Source: Phytophthora quininea
Taxonomy: Eukaryota; Oomycota; Peronosporomycetes; Peronosporales; Peronosporaceae
Assembly (NCBI GenBank): GCA_011947345.1
Contig: JAAVTG010000246.1
Coordinates: 1-64,000, forward strand
Direction of reading: 5' to 3'
DNA length: 64,000 nucleotides
Within the stretch, counting starts at the first letter, position 1; every line of letters starts with the position of its first letter. The notes under the pieces were generated by a model. It did not search any database. It saw only the letters and a list, made by a program, of their open reading frames with translations, and had not been told where the DNA came from. The translations under genes and the position numbers were made by a program. Positions 33,959-44,600 of this stretch are shown piece after piece.

Positions 33959-36900
33959 TTAGTGCGATAATACAAATCTAGCAAAACTGCTCAACAACCG
34001 TACGAAAGGATGCTGAATATTCTTTGAGAGTTGAAGGCGTTTCCTCTCTGCCTCTGACTCAACTCGAATGCACTTCTTGTAGGAAAACGTCTGCACGTTT
34101 CTCGGTGTTACCGAAAGCTCAGCTTGCTCATCACGCGCTGGTTCTGCCTCTGACGACGCTATTGGCCGCTCTGATATTGCTTTTGCTGCATCACGAACGA
34201 AAGCCACAAAACTTGGCAAATTTTGTTTGTGTTTCTGGTAAGCTTTGTATGATGTGCACAAATCTCTGTTCATCAAAAATGAATGAGACTGAACAACATG
34301 ATTTGTTAGATAATACCGCACGAAGGACGAATACAATATCATCTTACCTTGAACAGAAGAAATGTATGATGTGCATTGTAGATTAACGTCATCAGCATTC
34401 GTAACCAAATGGCAGCCTTTGGTGAGAGGCGGAAGTGTTTGGATTTTATGTTTTTCAAGTATCTGGAATACACGTCAATCCCGCCTTTGACGCGATTCCA
34501 GAGAGCAATGAGTGACAGAAGGATGTGTTTTGCGGGCGGTAGAGGACTACCTCGGTCCTCGATCATTTTTACCAGCGCTCTCCACAAACTTAGGGATTGT
34601 AATAGCGTAGATTCATCTGGGCAGTGCTTGACGCGCGTAAGATTAAATTTCGGGACGGCAACAGTGGGGTCATAAACCCATGCGAGGTAGTTATCTTCAA
34701 TTGCACGAAGAGCGGATCGATACGTCCATGCCACGGTAGGCTCGACTCGGACATGAACGACGCGAATGATGTGGGTCGCGGCTGCATACACGAGGAAGCC
34801 ATCTCGTATACCGCTGCATGCGATATTGTGCGTAGTTTGTAAGTGGTGGTCTATGTCAGGTACGATCGCATCCAATGCTCTTCCAAAACCATCAGTCACG
34901 AGCTCAACTGACGAGAAGACACCATATCTCGCTGCAAGCGATTGCTCCTTGCCACTGTCTGGGCGGTAGTCCGCGTCTTGTACTCCATTACTGCAGTAAA
35001 CCGTCCGCGGGTGATCGAGACAACCGATGCAATGTGATCCGGCGAAAATGCAGCAACCGGGGTGTGTTTCCTACCCGCTCACTGTTAGTAATGATGTGTA
35101 TATGACACTAGCATGAAGCTTACTTGCACAGCAGCCCGTAGGCCTTCAGCGCTTCAATATGGTAGCACGTATGTTCATCCATGAATGTGCCAATACGCGA
35201 TGCTATATTCTCCTCATTGCGGGTCCCGATTTTCATCCCGGTCGTGGAAACTGGAGCCATAAACCAAGACGACAATAGCGAGACGTAGATACTTTCTTTA
35301 AACTGCTGCCGCGATACAGCTTCGTCAACAATGGGCTCGTTGCCGACAGCAAGCAAGCGATCTATCAGTTCTTGTTTTTGCCAGATACTTGGAGTGAGTG
35401 GTCACGGCACAACTGCTTGAGCTCTTGACTCGTCTTTCGAATGAACTCGCCGAACTCGTATGATGTACGAGAAAGATTACGGTGTTCACTTTGACCTTCA
35501 TTGCAGTCACGAATATTTGTGTAGTTTGAAATCAAACCTAGGATGAGAAGCACGGTTATCACGTCTGCGTCATCGGCAAGGGGTGCAACGTCGTCTTGAA
35601 CTTCGTGACGACCACAAGCTATTGATTTAAAAACTTTGCCTGCAACAGAGCCCGTAATGCGGAACTTCCGCAAGACAAACCATTCAGCTGTGCGCTGTGT
35701 CACTGTCAGCTGCTGGACACCATTCTCAAACTCTTGGAAGAGATGATTGTTACACTGTTCAGCAGTATGCTTATTGGATCGCGATATATACGACCAGGTT
35801 CCCGGACCAACGCTTGTGGCTGCTGTGTAGCATAAAGCTACCTTACCCAATCCGTTACGATATGCAAGCGCGTGGGCATGTGCAGATGGAGCCCTCGTGC
35901 CGTTGGCAGCCGCCGAGTGGCCCAGTGTGCACAGCGTTCACCTTTCTCCAGTACTAGTTTTTGATGCTGAGAAGCCACTTTCGCTTTCCCATGTGTGAAC
36001 GGGAATCTAGCGGTACGTTTATGGGTACCAACAATACTCCCAGCGACATTAATAATCTGATCGTTAACTGCTTGACTCTGGTAGCCACGGTCCAACGCAT
36101 GCAAAACTCCAGGTGACCGGATTTGACTTTCTGCAGACGCTCCACATAACGATCTCTGCAGTAAACGAACGATGTCTACTGTAGACTCTCCCCGAGTTGC
36201 AACATGACCACCCAGAAATATTCCAGTCGCCAAAGACACAATCCCATACTGAACAGGCCCAAAGCTAGGTAAATTATGAATTGTCAGTGCCAAAAGCTTC
36301 ATCAAACTCGAAAAGCATCGCACAAATACCCCTTCTTAGGATTTCGAATATGTGCGAGGCCAATGTCGCCAACTGCTGGCGAGCGAAGTCGGATCATATC
36401 ATCATCTAGTGACGCGATCATCACACCTTCAACATAGCCGATATCCGAGCACACGCGGCGTATAAGCTCTGCTGCATGATCAATGTCCCGCTCTTGGCTC
36501 AGTGGAGCTGTCCACCGATTTGGTCGGTCATCCCGTATTTGATGCTCACCCAAAGCTGTTAAAATTGACGATATCTTGACAGCGGCTGAACACGCGCAGC
36601 AACAGGATATTGTTCCAAGTTGAGCTTGTCGTAAAAGGTATCAGGAGTAACATGGTAGAAGCATAACCAAAGCTCAACCCCTATAAAGCGAAAGAGGTCA
36701 TCGACAGACACTGTAGCGTCTTCAGGCATACTGTAGTTGACAAACGTTTGCAGCTTGATGAGCACCGACGAGTCCAACCAGGTGTAGAGAAAGCGAGAGC
36801 TGTCCACGTTGTCTGTGTGATGCTGTGTCGTGCAGAACATTCGCAACAGAAGCCGATTAACGACTGTTCTGCTCTCTTCTCTAGCTCTCGCCTACAGGAA

Positions 36901-37086
36901 AGCGTCTGTGTCATCTAACTCCACTCGCGACTCGTCAGAGTTGACGTATCGCCACTCTCCCGTGTCTTCGTCACTTCCTTCAGAACTTGTGTCAGACAGA
37001 TACAAGCCGTCTGCACTGAGGTCGCTATCCGAGTCGTCTGCCATGGCTCTTGGGTGCTCTTCACGCATGCTGATGCGGAATGACAT
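33959..37086 (-). CDS. PiggyBac-like DDE transposase fused to YqaJ/lambda-type exonuclease
   Basis: One minus-strand gene. An acidic N-terminus (DDSDSDLSADGLYLSDTSSE) is followed by a piggyBac-type domain: VELWLCFYHVTPDTFYDKL, RPNRWTAPL, MIASLDDDMIRLRS with the first acid, GPVQYGIVSLATGIFLGG, and VLHALDRGYQSQAV with the second acid, then VGTHKRTARFPFTHGK. The C-terminal half is a PD-(D/E)xK nuclease: TAEWFVLRKFRITGSVAGKVF, MKIGTRNEENIASRI, AAFSPDHIASVV, FTAVMEYKTRT with the E-x-K pair, then LVTDGFGRALDAI. Introns at 36,265-36,329, 35,071-35,123 and 34,289-34,347 splice in phase. Frame breaks remain near 36,560, 35,870, 35,370 and 34,950, each about one base. The fused nuclease could trim or recombine ends during transposition; that role is inferred. 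Confidence 0.72.
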
Positions 37087-37092
37087 TCACTC

Positions 37093-37127
37093 TTTTTCTC
37101 CTTAAGATTGGAGCTTAAGGAGAAAAA
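37093..37127. repeat. 14-bp perfect palindrome with TTAA in each arm
   Basis: TTTTTCTCCTTAAG, seven-base spacer ATTGGAG, then CTTAAGGAGAAAAA. It lies exactly between the starts of two divergent transposase genes. Each arm contains TTAA, the piggyBac target. It could be an end-to-end junction, a bidirectional control element or a hairpin in the RNA. Confidence 0.7.
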
Positions 37128-38230
37128 CCTTCCCGAACTGTTGAAGACTGAGGCTTTTTCCTCCTTAGTTTTAGGAGGAATTTTGTTGGGGATAAGCTCT
37201 AAACACGTTGAGTACACGAGGACATTCACTCCACCTGGATCTGGCATTTCGCTGTACGATTGGCTGAACTGTCAGTGGTGCAAACTTTTCAAGATAGATT
37301 CAACATTGTGCAGCGAAAGAAAGCCGGTAGAAAGCAGCTCAGCCCTAAAAAACCCTACAGATCGGAAATGAAGTGGCATTCCACATGGGCACGTTAAAAA
37401 GGGGCTTTGAAAGCGGGGAGTTTAACAATATTCAAATGGTGAATGGGACTCACTTCATTGTCGATATGGACAATGGCAAAACGCTGAGTTTTAAAGGTGA
37501 TAAACATATCCGTTATGCAGACATCGTAGCTGGTACAACTGGAATGACGATGGTAGTACTGCTATTTGGTGGGAGCTCTGCTCGAATAGGAACCCCGATG
37601 ATGATTTCTTTCCAATTCGAGCTGCAGCTATCCTTTTGAGGTGTTCCTGATAACGTACCCGGTAAGTTGAGCTACATATCGAGTTTTGTAAACATTTTAA
37701 TGGTTTAAATATTGTGTTGTGTGATTAGGTGTGGCATATCGGACGGCACAAAAGGGGTTTATGACATCAAGGGTGTTTGCCAAATGGCTCAGTGATGGTC
37801 GAATTATTCGACGACTGCCAACGCAGCAAAACATGACTATTTGGGCCGACAATTACAGTGGTCACACTCTCACTGAGCAGGCAAATAGAGAGCTTTGTCG
37901 CCTCGCCTCAACGCGGAGGTTCGCGCTTTCCTGACGAACGCGACGCATCTAGTTCAACTGGCAGATTCGTTTGTCATCTCGAAAATAAAAGACGCCTAAA
38001 CAAAGCGTTGTGATGAAAAAGGTGGAAATGATTAGGGCTGGTGACTGGCAGAATGTGGTCCGCAGTGATGGCTCTTGATCGGGGGATCTGCGCAATCCGG
38101 CAAAACGATCTACTTTAAACTTGCTGCGGAAGCTGTCCGTGACGACAATTTGCAGCGGACCCGTTGTAGAGATCGATGCCGGGATGCTTAAGCGCGACGA
38201 AGGCGCACCTAGTCAAACATCATCACCTCG
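37108..38230 (+). pseudogene. Pogo/CENP-B-type DDE transposase (DDE_1), decayed
   Basis: The DDE core begins THFIVDMDNGKTLSFKG with the first Asp, then YADIVAGTTGMTMVVLLFGG. An intron at 37,662-37,728 (donor GTAAGT) joins VPDNVPG to VAYRTAQKGFMTSRVFAKW. The second acid lies in MTIWADNYSGHT, and the downstream NATHLVQLADSFVISKIKD is the usual THxxQPxD-type stretch. After 37,934 the frame changes repeatedly and stops at about 38,220. The N-terminal frame (37,108-37,371) has no recognisable DNA-binding domain, so the 5' part is missing or replaced. It is divergent from the piggyBac-like gene with about 20 bp between start codons. Confidence 0.68.
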
Positions 38231-41200
38231 GCTGTTTCGCACGTAGTATTGCTATTTTCGTAGGCTTCGCCATCGTCTCATACGTTCTTGGCCCCCGATA
38301 GGGTCGTACAGCTGCTCTCTCCAACTCCAGCACCAGTTCGCCGCATTCACCGAGTGGTGGGTGTTCAAGTTGTCTTCTGCTACGCCATGATGCCACGCGT
38401 CACGTATTCCGTGCCCCCAGGAGCCCATCTTCGCGACGGAGATGATCGATTTGAGATGGTCGAGTCCGAAGAAGACTCTAAAGAGAAGGATGAATGCTCG
38501 ATGCTGGAGCAAAACGCTCCAAGATATATCAGTATCTCCTCGATCACGATCAGAATGCCGTAATGAGCGACGTGGACAACATGGTGAGCTCTAGGAAGTC
38601 GGCTGGCTCAACAGTCAAAGCCCACGAAGCTACGGCGGCGGAGCTGGCAAGGTTCAATGCTATTGATCGTCAAAACGTATCGACGGTAACAGAGAACGAA
38701 GTCAGTACCGTGGGCGTTATTTCTCTCTTCATCTCTTCACTGCCCACATGCACCGAATCTTCAGCAGGTTTTCCGAGGCGCTGCTGGTCGACCCAAGTCA
38801 CAAGACAAACCCGTGCGTAGTTTGTTCATTATTTAGTCTACTATCAGCTTACAGCTAACGCAATGTTAATCTGCAGCCACGACTATCAGCTACTCACCTT
38901 CATGGTAATGAAGCAATTCAGCAACGGCTCCGTGATGCAGCGTTCGTTGATGGAGTCGAACAGTGATTGGCACATGCTGCAATCTATCAAACACTTCAAG
39001 CGCGCAAACCCCGACGGGATGAAGTTGCTACGTGTAACGGGGTTACACGAAAGTCATAACCGTGCGTAGAGTTTTGGCTCTGTAGCCATTAGCTCTCCAC
39101 CACTCATTTACATATTCTTAGATTAACTATGCTATATAGTTTAGTCTATACATTTACAAGCAAGGTCAGATAACAATTCAATTCAGTTCTATTTTTGCAG
39201 TTAATTAGTGTTGTCCTTGTTTTAAGGGACACTGACTCTGCGAGTCCTAGTTACTTGACTGTACTTTGTTCTTGTATAGAACCGAAGGCGGGACACCTAC
39301 AGAGACAGACTCGGGGAGTCCTACGTCTTCCTCTGCGCACGTGCACTGCTACGCAGCCCCGCTGCACTACGGGTGATTATCGTTGACAAAGACCTGAACG
39401 AAATCAGAGTATTTGACAAACGAGTTCCCAGAAGTTCGCGTCCTGATTTGCCAATTTCATGTCATAAAATGGTTGAAAGAGAACGAAGCAAGCCTGAGTA
39501 CGGTAAATTTTCCAGCGAAGATGCCACGCTGGTCGACGGTGCTATCCATGCAACCGTATACGCTCAAAGTCCAGAGATTTGTCGATAAACACCATCAGCA
39601 CTAAAAGATATCTGCCCCCCGCATAGAGCTGGACGCGTTTTTCGATTGCTTCGAGACCAACTGGGACGCCTCTCAGGACATGTGGGCCATGTATTATCGC
39701 TCAAAGCTCTTGCACTTCAAAATTCCCACCAATAACAGATTTGAAAACCTTGTTGGGAAGTCAAAGAGTCGTACACAAGCTCCAGCACAAGTTTCGAGTA
39801 CAACCTCTTCAATGTAGAGGAGTCCAGACGCTTGAAGAAGAAGTCGCGGAGGCATTCAGAGTGCTATCGTGAAGCGTTACGAGTTCCGCGATTGATTTCC
39901 AGTCAGCTCGCTGACATCGAAGACTGCTGTGCTCACCTGGGTCCAGGAGGTGTGGCGTGAGATCAAATCAGGAAACCCCAAAAGAATTGACAATAGATAA
40001 CGACACGCATTCACAGTTGGTAGCTGGCGGGGATTTCAACGACGATGTCGAAATGCCAACGCGCCCGGTAGCTCGGCCAGGCTTACTTTTAAGTGTAAAA
40101 GCAAGTCGCCCAGGACGGAAGAAGACAGACCAAGAGCAAGCAACTTCCGACGAGCGCGTCGGCCGTCGTTGGTACCCAATCCGAAGATACCAAAGATACA
40201 GCTGGATATCGTGCTCTACGAGAACTGATGGAAGCGCTTGATCGACGCCAGCTAACCTTACACGAAACCACGGAGCGCCTCTCTGGTATTTTAGTGAAAG
40301 GCAGCGACAGAGAGAAGGTCGCATACAAGAAGTTGAGGAATCCAGTGCTGATCATGAACGCATTACATCTCCCTCCACCAGGGCTTCTCGACGCGTGCGT
40401 AAACGCGTTCCCCATATCAAACCGCAAAAACGATGCAATCGCGATAGGTAGTGACGAAGAAAGCTCACATCCCAGTTGAGCAACTACAGTGGGAAGTGGT
40501 GCACATTAAAGACGTAGGGGTACTTTTCAAGAGCTCAAGTCGAGCTTTTCAGTGAAAAAGGCATGCGAGCTGTGCTAATCTAAAGGCGTGGTTGTTCAAG
40601 GAAGCCATCAGTTCTATGTCTGCCTACATCCACAGCGAAATTCGAGTGCTCGCAGACCTTGTGGATAAAACATACCCGTACACAACGATTAAAGGCCTTG
40701 AAGTAGTTCCGGACCACGACTTCTCGATGCTTTACCGCGCACTGCCACCTCCGAGCGCTGTGCAATCGATTGATTTATGACTTTCTAACAGTAAGATTTG
40801 CTGGTCTGCAGAGTGTTAAAGTACAGCCGAAGCGCGCGCGCAGTCGTCACCCGCAGGAGGTGGAGCGATGTATCTTGGAGAAGGTGTTGGAAGCGGTCGG
40901 CACTGGCAGCGCGGAGACCGTGATGATCCCAGTAAGTTTCAAGAACGCCCACTGATACCCGATTATCGTCGCCCTTGTAGAGAAGCGCATCTATTTCTAC
41001 GATTCGCTTCTACAGTCATCGTTCCCAGCACGTCTGCAAGACATCGCAAACAGCATCAGACGGCTGGGGTTGCCGTAATGTGAAGTGGTACCAATAACCT
41101 ACCCGTGTCAAAAAGATACCTACAATTGCGGTGTCTTCGTATGCTGGATGTTCATCAGACATATCTTAGCTGACGCTTCCAATGTGTTTGCACTCCACGC

Positions 41201-41412
41201 GATGATAGCTCGAAGATTCGAACTACTCTACTATGTTTTGACTGGCAAAGCGAATGTTCTGCGTGTGCGGAAGTCGGTAACAGTGCGCTCACTGCTAGTT
41301 GATGGTCCAGACCACGCCGAACTACACCTCACGATCAACCATGACTCGCGGGTCAGACTTAGCCAGGACGCGCCATCATTACGAAGCCTCCAGGATCTCG
41401 TCACTGGGACTG
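38231..41412 (+). mobile_element. MULE 2 with Ulp1-like domain, decayed and LTR-interrupted
   Basis: The same domain type as MULE 1. Zinc-finger region traces are followed by LDAGAKRSKIYQYLLDHDQN (38,497 on), then LARFNAIDRQNVSTV, YQLLTFMVMKQFSNGSVMQ and FKRANPDGMKLLR up to 39,032. After a solo LTR it resumes as VIIVDKDLNEIRVF, then in a shifted frame EFPEVRVLICQFHVIKWLKE, the second Asp and C-x2-H of MULEs. The Ulp1 domain at 40,850-41,400 has an AHW-type site near 40,950, LVEKRIYFYDSLLQ in a broken frame, and QKDTYNCGVFVCWMFIRH at about 41,110 with the catalytic Cys. Multiple frame breaks and stops between 39,600 and 40,560. Non-functional. Confidence 0.68.
39033..39366 (+). repeat. Solo LTR of gypsy family alpha with 5-bp target duplication
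   Basis: Begins TGTAACGGGGTTACACGAAA, ends CCCCGCTGCA (334 bp). It is the inverted counterpart of 10,989-11,360, with a few small indels. CTACG flanks it on both sides (39,028-39,032 and 39,367-39,371), the 5-bp duplication expected of gypsy integrase. No internal region remains, so the body was lost by LTR-LTR recombination. Confidence 0.85.
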
Positions 41413-41640
41413 TGTAACGGATACTTAGCAGTTACTTACGTTTTGGCTAGGATCGCAATTATTAGAACATTTAGTAAATATGGCAGTTCGTGGGAGCAAA
41501 GCTCTCAACTGCCCGAACTGCTAGGGCATAGGGAAATTGGAAAGTGATGAGATTGCCGAACTGCTAGGGCGGCAATCTCATCACTTTCCAATTTGGCCGC
41601 CCTCTCAAAGACCTCGCCTGCTTCCTTCATTTTCGATATA
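41413..41640 (+). repeat. 5' LTR of gypsy family gamma
   Basis: Begins TGTAACGGATACTTAGC. The first about 110 bases match the complement of 53,568-53,665, and the last about 90 match the complement of 47,033-47,120, so it is a repeat. It ends near TTTTCGATATA, followed by cTGGTAGCACTTG, a possible primer site, and then gag. It contains a 43-bp insertion that makes a 25-bp perfect inverted repeat (41,534-41,558 with 41,570-41,594), which the other copy lacks. Confidence 0.72.
41534..41594. repeat. 25-bp perfect inverted repeat (hairpin) inside LTR gamma
   Basis: Left arm starts AAATTGGAAAGTGATGAG and right arm ends CATCACTTTCCAATTT, with an 11-nt loop AACTGCTAGGG. The motif GAACTGCTAGGGC flanks the left arm on both sides, so the extra arm looks like a templated inverted copy of downstream LTR sequence. 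Confidence 0.85.
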
Positions 41641-41650
41641 CTGGTAGCAC

Positions 41651-44600
41651 TTGTTGGTCCCAGCTCCTGAGTTCAAGAAGCCCATGCCTCCCACCAACGC
41701 GCAACTCCGCGCCGAGATCGTCCGCCTCAATCAGGTGATGGTCGATCGCCCCAAGGTCCCAAGCAACTTGCCCAAGTTCACCGGCAAGAGGGGCGAGGAC
41801 ATGCAGGAATGGCTGTTCCAGATCGAGAACGCCTGCCGCATCAACGGCATCCAAGTTGAAGACGCAAGCGCACGGCTACCAAGGATCGCCAGGTCGGCGA
41901 TGGAGAAGCCTGCCTCGGGGTGGTTGCTGCACTGGTCGTCGGTGACACGAAGCAAGGAGCACACGTGGGGAATTTCCGCGAGCATGTGCTCCAACACTTC
42001 GAGTCGTCGAACTACCAAGCCGCGCTGCGTGAGAAGATACTGCAGCTCAAACAGACGGCTGACATCGAGACATACAATGGAGAGTACAGCCCTCTCATCT
42101 TCCGTGTCGAGGGCATGAGCGAGCTGGATCATGTCCTGAACTACGCCAACGGACTCAAGCCTCGCACACGCGCCTACGTCAAGTTGGAGAACCCCGCGAC
42201 ACTGTGTGCTGCAATGGACCTCGCGGTCAAGTACGAGGTGACTCACTTCGTCGACGAGGCTCGGGCGCGCCAAGATCGCTCCGACAAAAACAAAATTTCG
42301 GCTGGCAAGGTCTCCGAACAAAGAGGACACCACCAAGGCAAACCCTTCCGTGAAAAGGGCCGCTTCAACGCCAAGACCAAGACAAAAGCCAAGGGCAGTG
42401 AAACTCGCACGTGCTTCCACTGCAAGGAGCCCGGTCATATCAGGGCTGACTGCTTCGCGTGAAAGAAGCTGTAAGACGAGCAGGAAATGACAAACCGCGA
42501 CAGTGAATGAGGTTCCTGCCGTGGTCAAGAGTGTAACCAGAACATTAATTGTGGACAATGTCAGCATCAATGTTCTGTGCGAAAACCCTCTCGCCTACAA
42601 GTCAAGCCCACTGTTCTCTATCAATGAGGGGATCAGTGTTGGCAACAAGAACATCTCGACCTCAAGTATGCTACTGGACAGTGGAGCTACTACAATCTAC
42701 GTGTCCAAGCGTTGGGTCGAGAAGAACAAGCTCACAACCACGAAGTTTCAAGAAAAGAACATCCGTGTAAAGCTTGGAGACAATCAGATTGTCGAGACAG
42801 AGTTGGAGCTACTAGCTCTGACTATCAAAGTACCAGGAGTGGAAGAAGCATACAAATGCGTTGCTGTCGTGTGCGCTATTCCTGATGGGTTCGACTGCAT
42901 CCTGGGGATACCATTCTTTGAGGGCATACAACCCCTGATTGATTGGAGTGGTCGAAGGATTGAAGGAACAAAGCAGACTTTGCGAGCGAAGCGGGCAAGT
43001 GAGGCCATCGGGGCCGACCGAGGAAGGCGGTCCGGCGATTGCCTCTGGGTCTCGGAGATCTGCCGGAGCGAAAGGCCTGTCAGCGAAAAGATCTGATTCC
43101 TGTCGAGGCGCCGCGCTGGAAACAGATGTGAAGTCTGTGGCTTCCCGTGAAACTGCGCAGAGTGGAACCCCATGAGTTGCTTGCGAGCAACTGGACCGCG
43201 AGCCAGTTGGTAGAGGCTCGGCGGCGGGAAATGACAAGCGGTCATCTTCGGATAAAAGCACAGCTGAGAGCCGTGCTGGGGTAAAGAGCAGCGCCGTGGA
43301 GAAGATGTTCACGATGGGCGTTGTCGACAAAGCTGGCGTGGAGACCAAGTTCATACCGCGGAAGAAGCTAAGAGAGTTCCTGAGAATCAAGATGAAGAAG
43401 AACCTGGTTTTATGCTGGTTCTGTCGAACGAGACAATCAAGCGCATTGCAAGCTCGTTGGAGCGACGCGACCAACCTGATAACGTTGGCGGTGCTAAGGC
43501 TCAACGTTACCTGAATACTGGCTGGGAAAGCTTTCGGGCTAACTCTGCCTACACCTACTCAAGGAGTATAAAGACACCGTGTTTCGTCCCGAACTCCCTG
43601 AAGGTTTACCCGAGGAGCGCAAGATTGAGCACCGGATCGATGTGCGTGATCCAAACCTCGCAATGTATCGGCACCAGTGGCGTCAATCACCGGAGCAGCA
43701 ACGTGAAATTGTTCGCTGGGTAGAAGAGATGGTCGAGAAGAAGCTCATCAGGCCAAGCATTAGTCCACACGTGACTCCAACATTTTGTGTGCGGAAGCCC
43801 ATCGGATGGCGTATCGTTCATGACTACCGATATCTTAACTCGAATACGATCCGACAGCGCATTCCGATGACAAGAAAGGAAGATATCCTGGACGACATGG
43901 CTGGAGCATACTACTACTCGACGATGGACCTGATGTCGGCGTACTATCAAGTTCGAATGCGCGAAGAAGATATCAAGTTCACGGCATTCCAGGCACCGAA
44001 CGGACTGTGGGAGTACCTGGTACTTCCCATGGGAGTCTGCAATGCACCGGCAACGATGCACAGACTGGCGTCCAAGCTGTTTCGAGGCTTGAAGCAAATG
44101 AGGTCGTTTTACGACGACATCTACATCTTTACAAAATCTTAAGATGTCAACGAGCATTTGAAAGCTTTACGAAAGACGTTGGGTATCTTGCAGGACAACA
44201 AGCTGTACGTCAAGCTATCCAAGCGTGTGTTTTGTCCCCAAAATTCCGTCTCTCGGTGACTTTGTCGGCCGAGACGGAGTGCGCATGGACCCCGACGAAG
44301 TGCAAATCATCAAAGACTGGTCGGTACCAAGGACTCAAGAGGAGCTTCACAGCTTCTTGGGACTCACTGGCTACGTCCAGCGTTTCTTTCCGGAGTATGC
44401 CTCGTTTATGGTTACCATGTTCACACTACTCAAGAAGCAAAACAAGCGCAACGCGAAGATTCATTTCGACAAGGAGCAGTTGAAGAACTTCAAGGAGTTG
44501 AAGCGGTGTTTGTGCGACCCTCCTGTGCTGCATCTTCCCGACTTTAATCAGCCAATGCATCTGCGTACAGATGCCAGCAAGTTTGCTGTTGGTGGCGTCC

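Noticed and set aside
37108..37371. 87-codon frame as the DNA-binding domain of the pogo-like transposase
   Set aside because: No helix-turn-helix pattern is visible and it stops before the DDE core begins; kept only as part of the decayed region.
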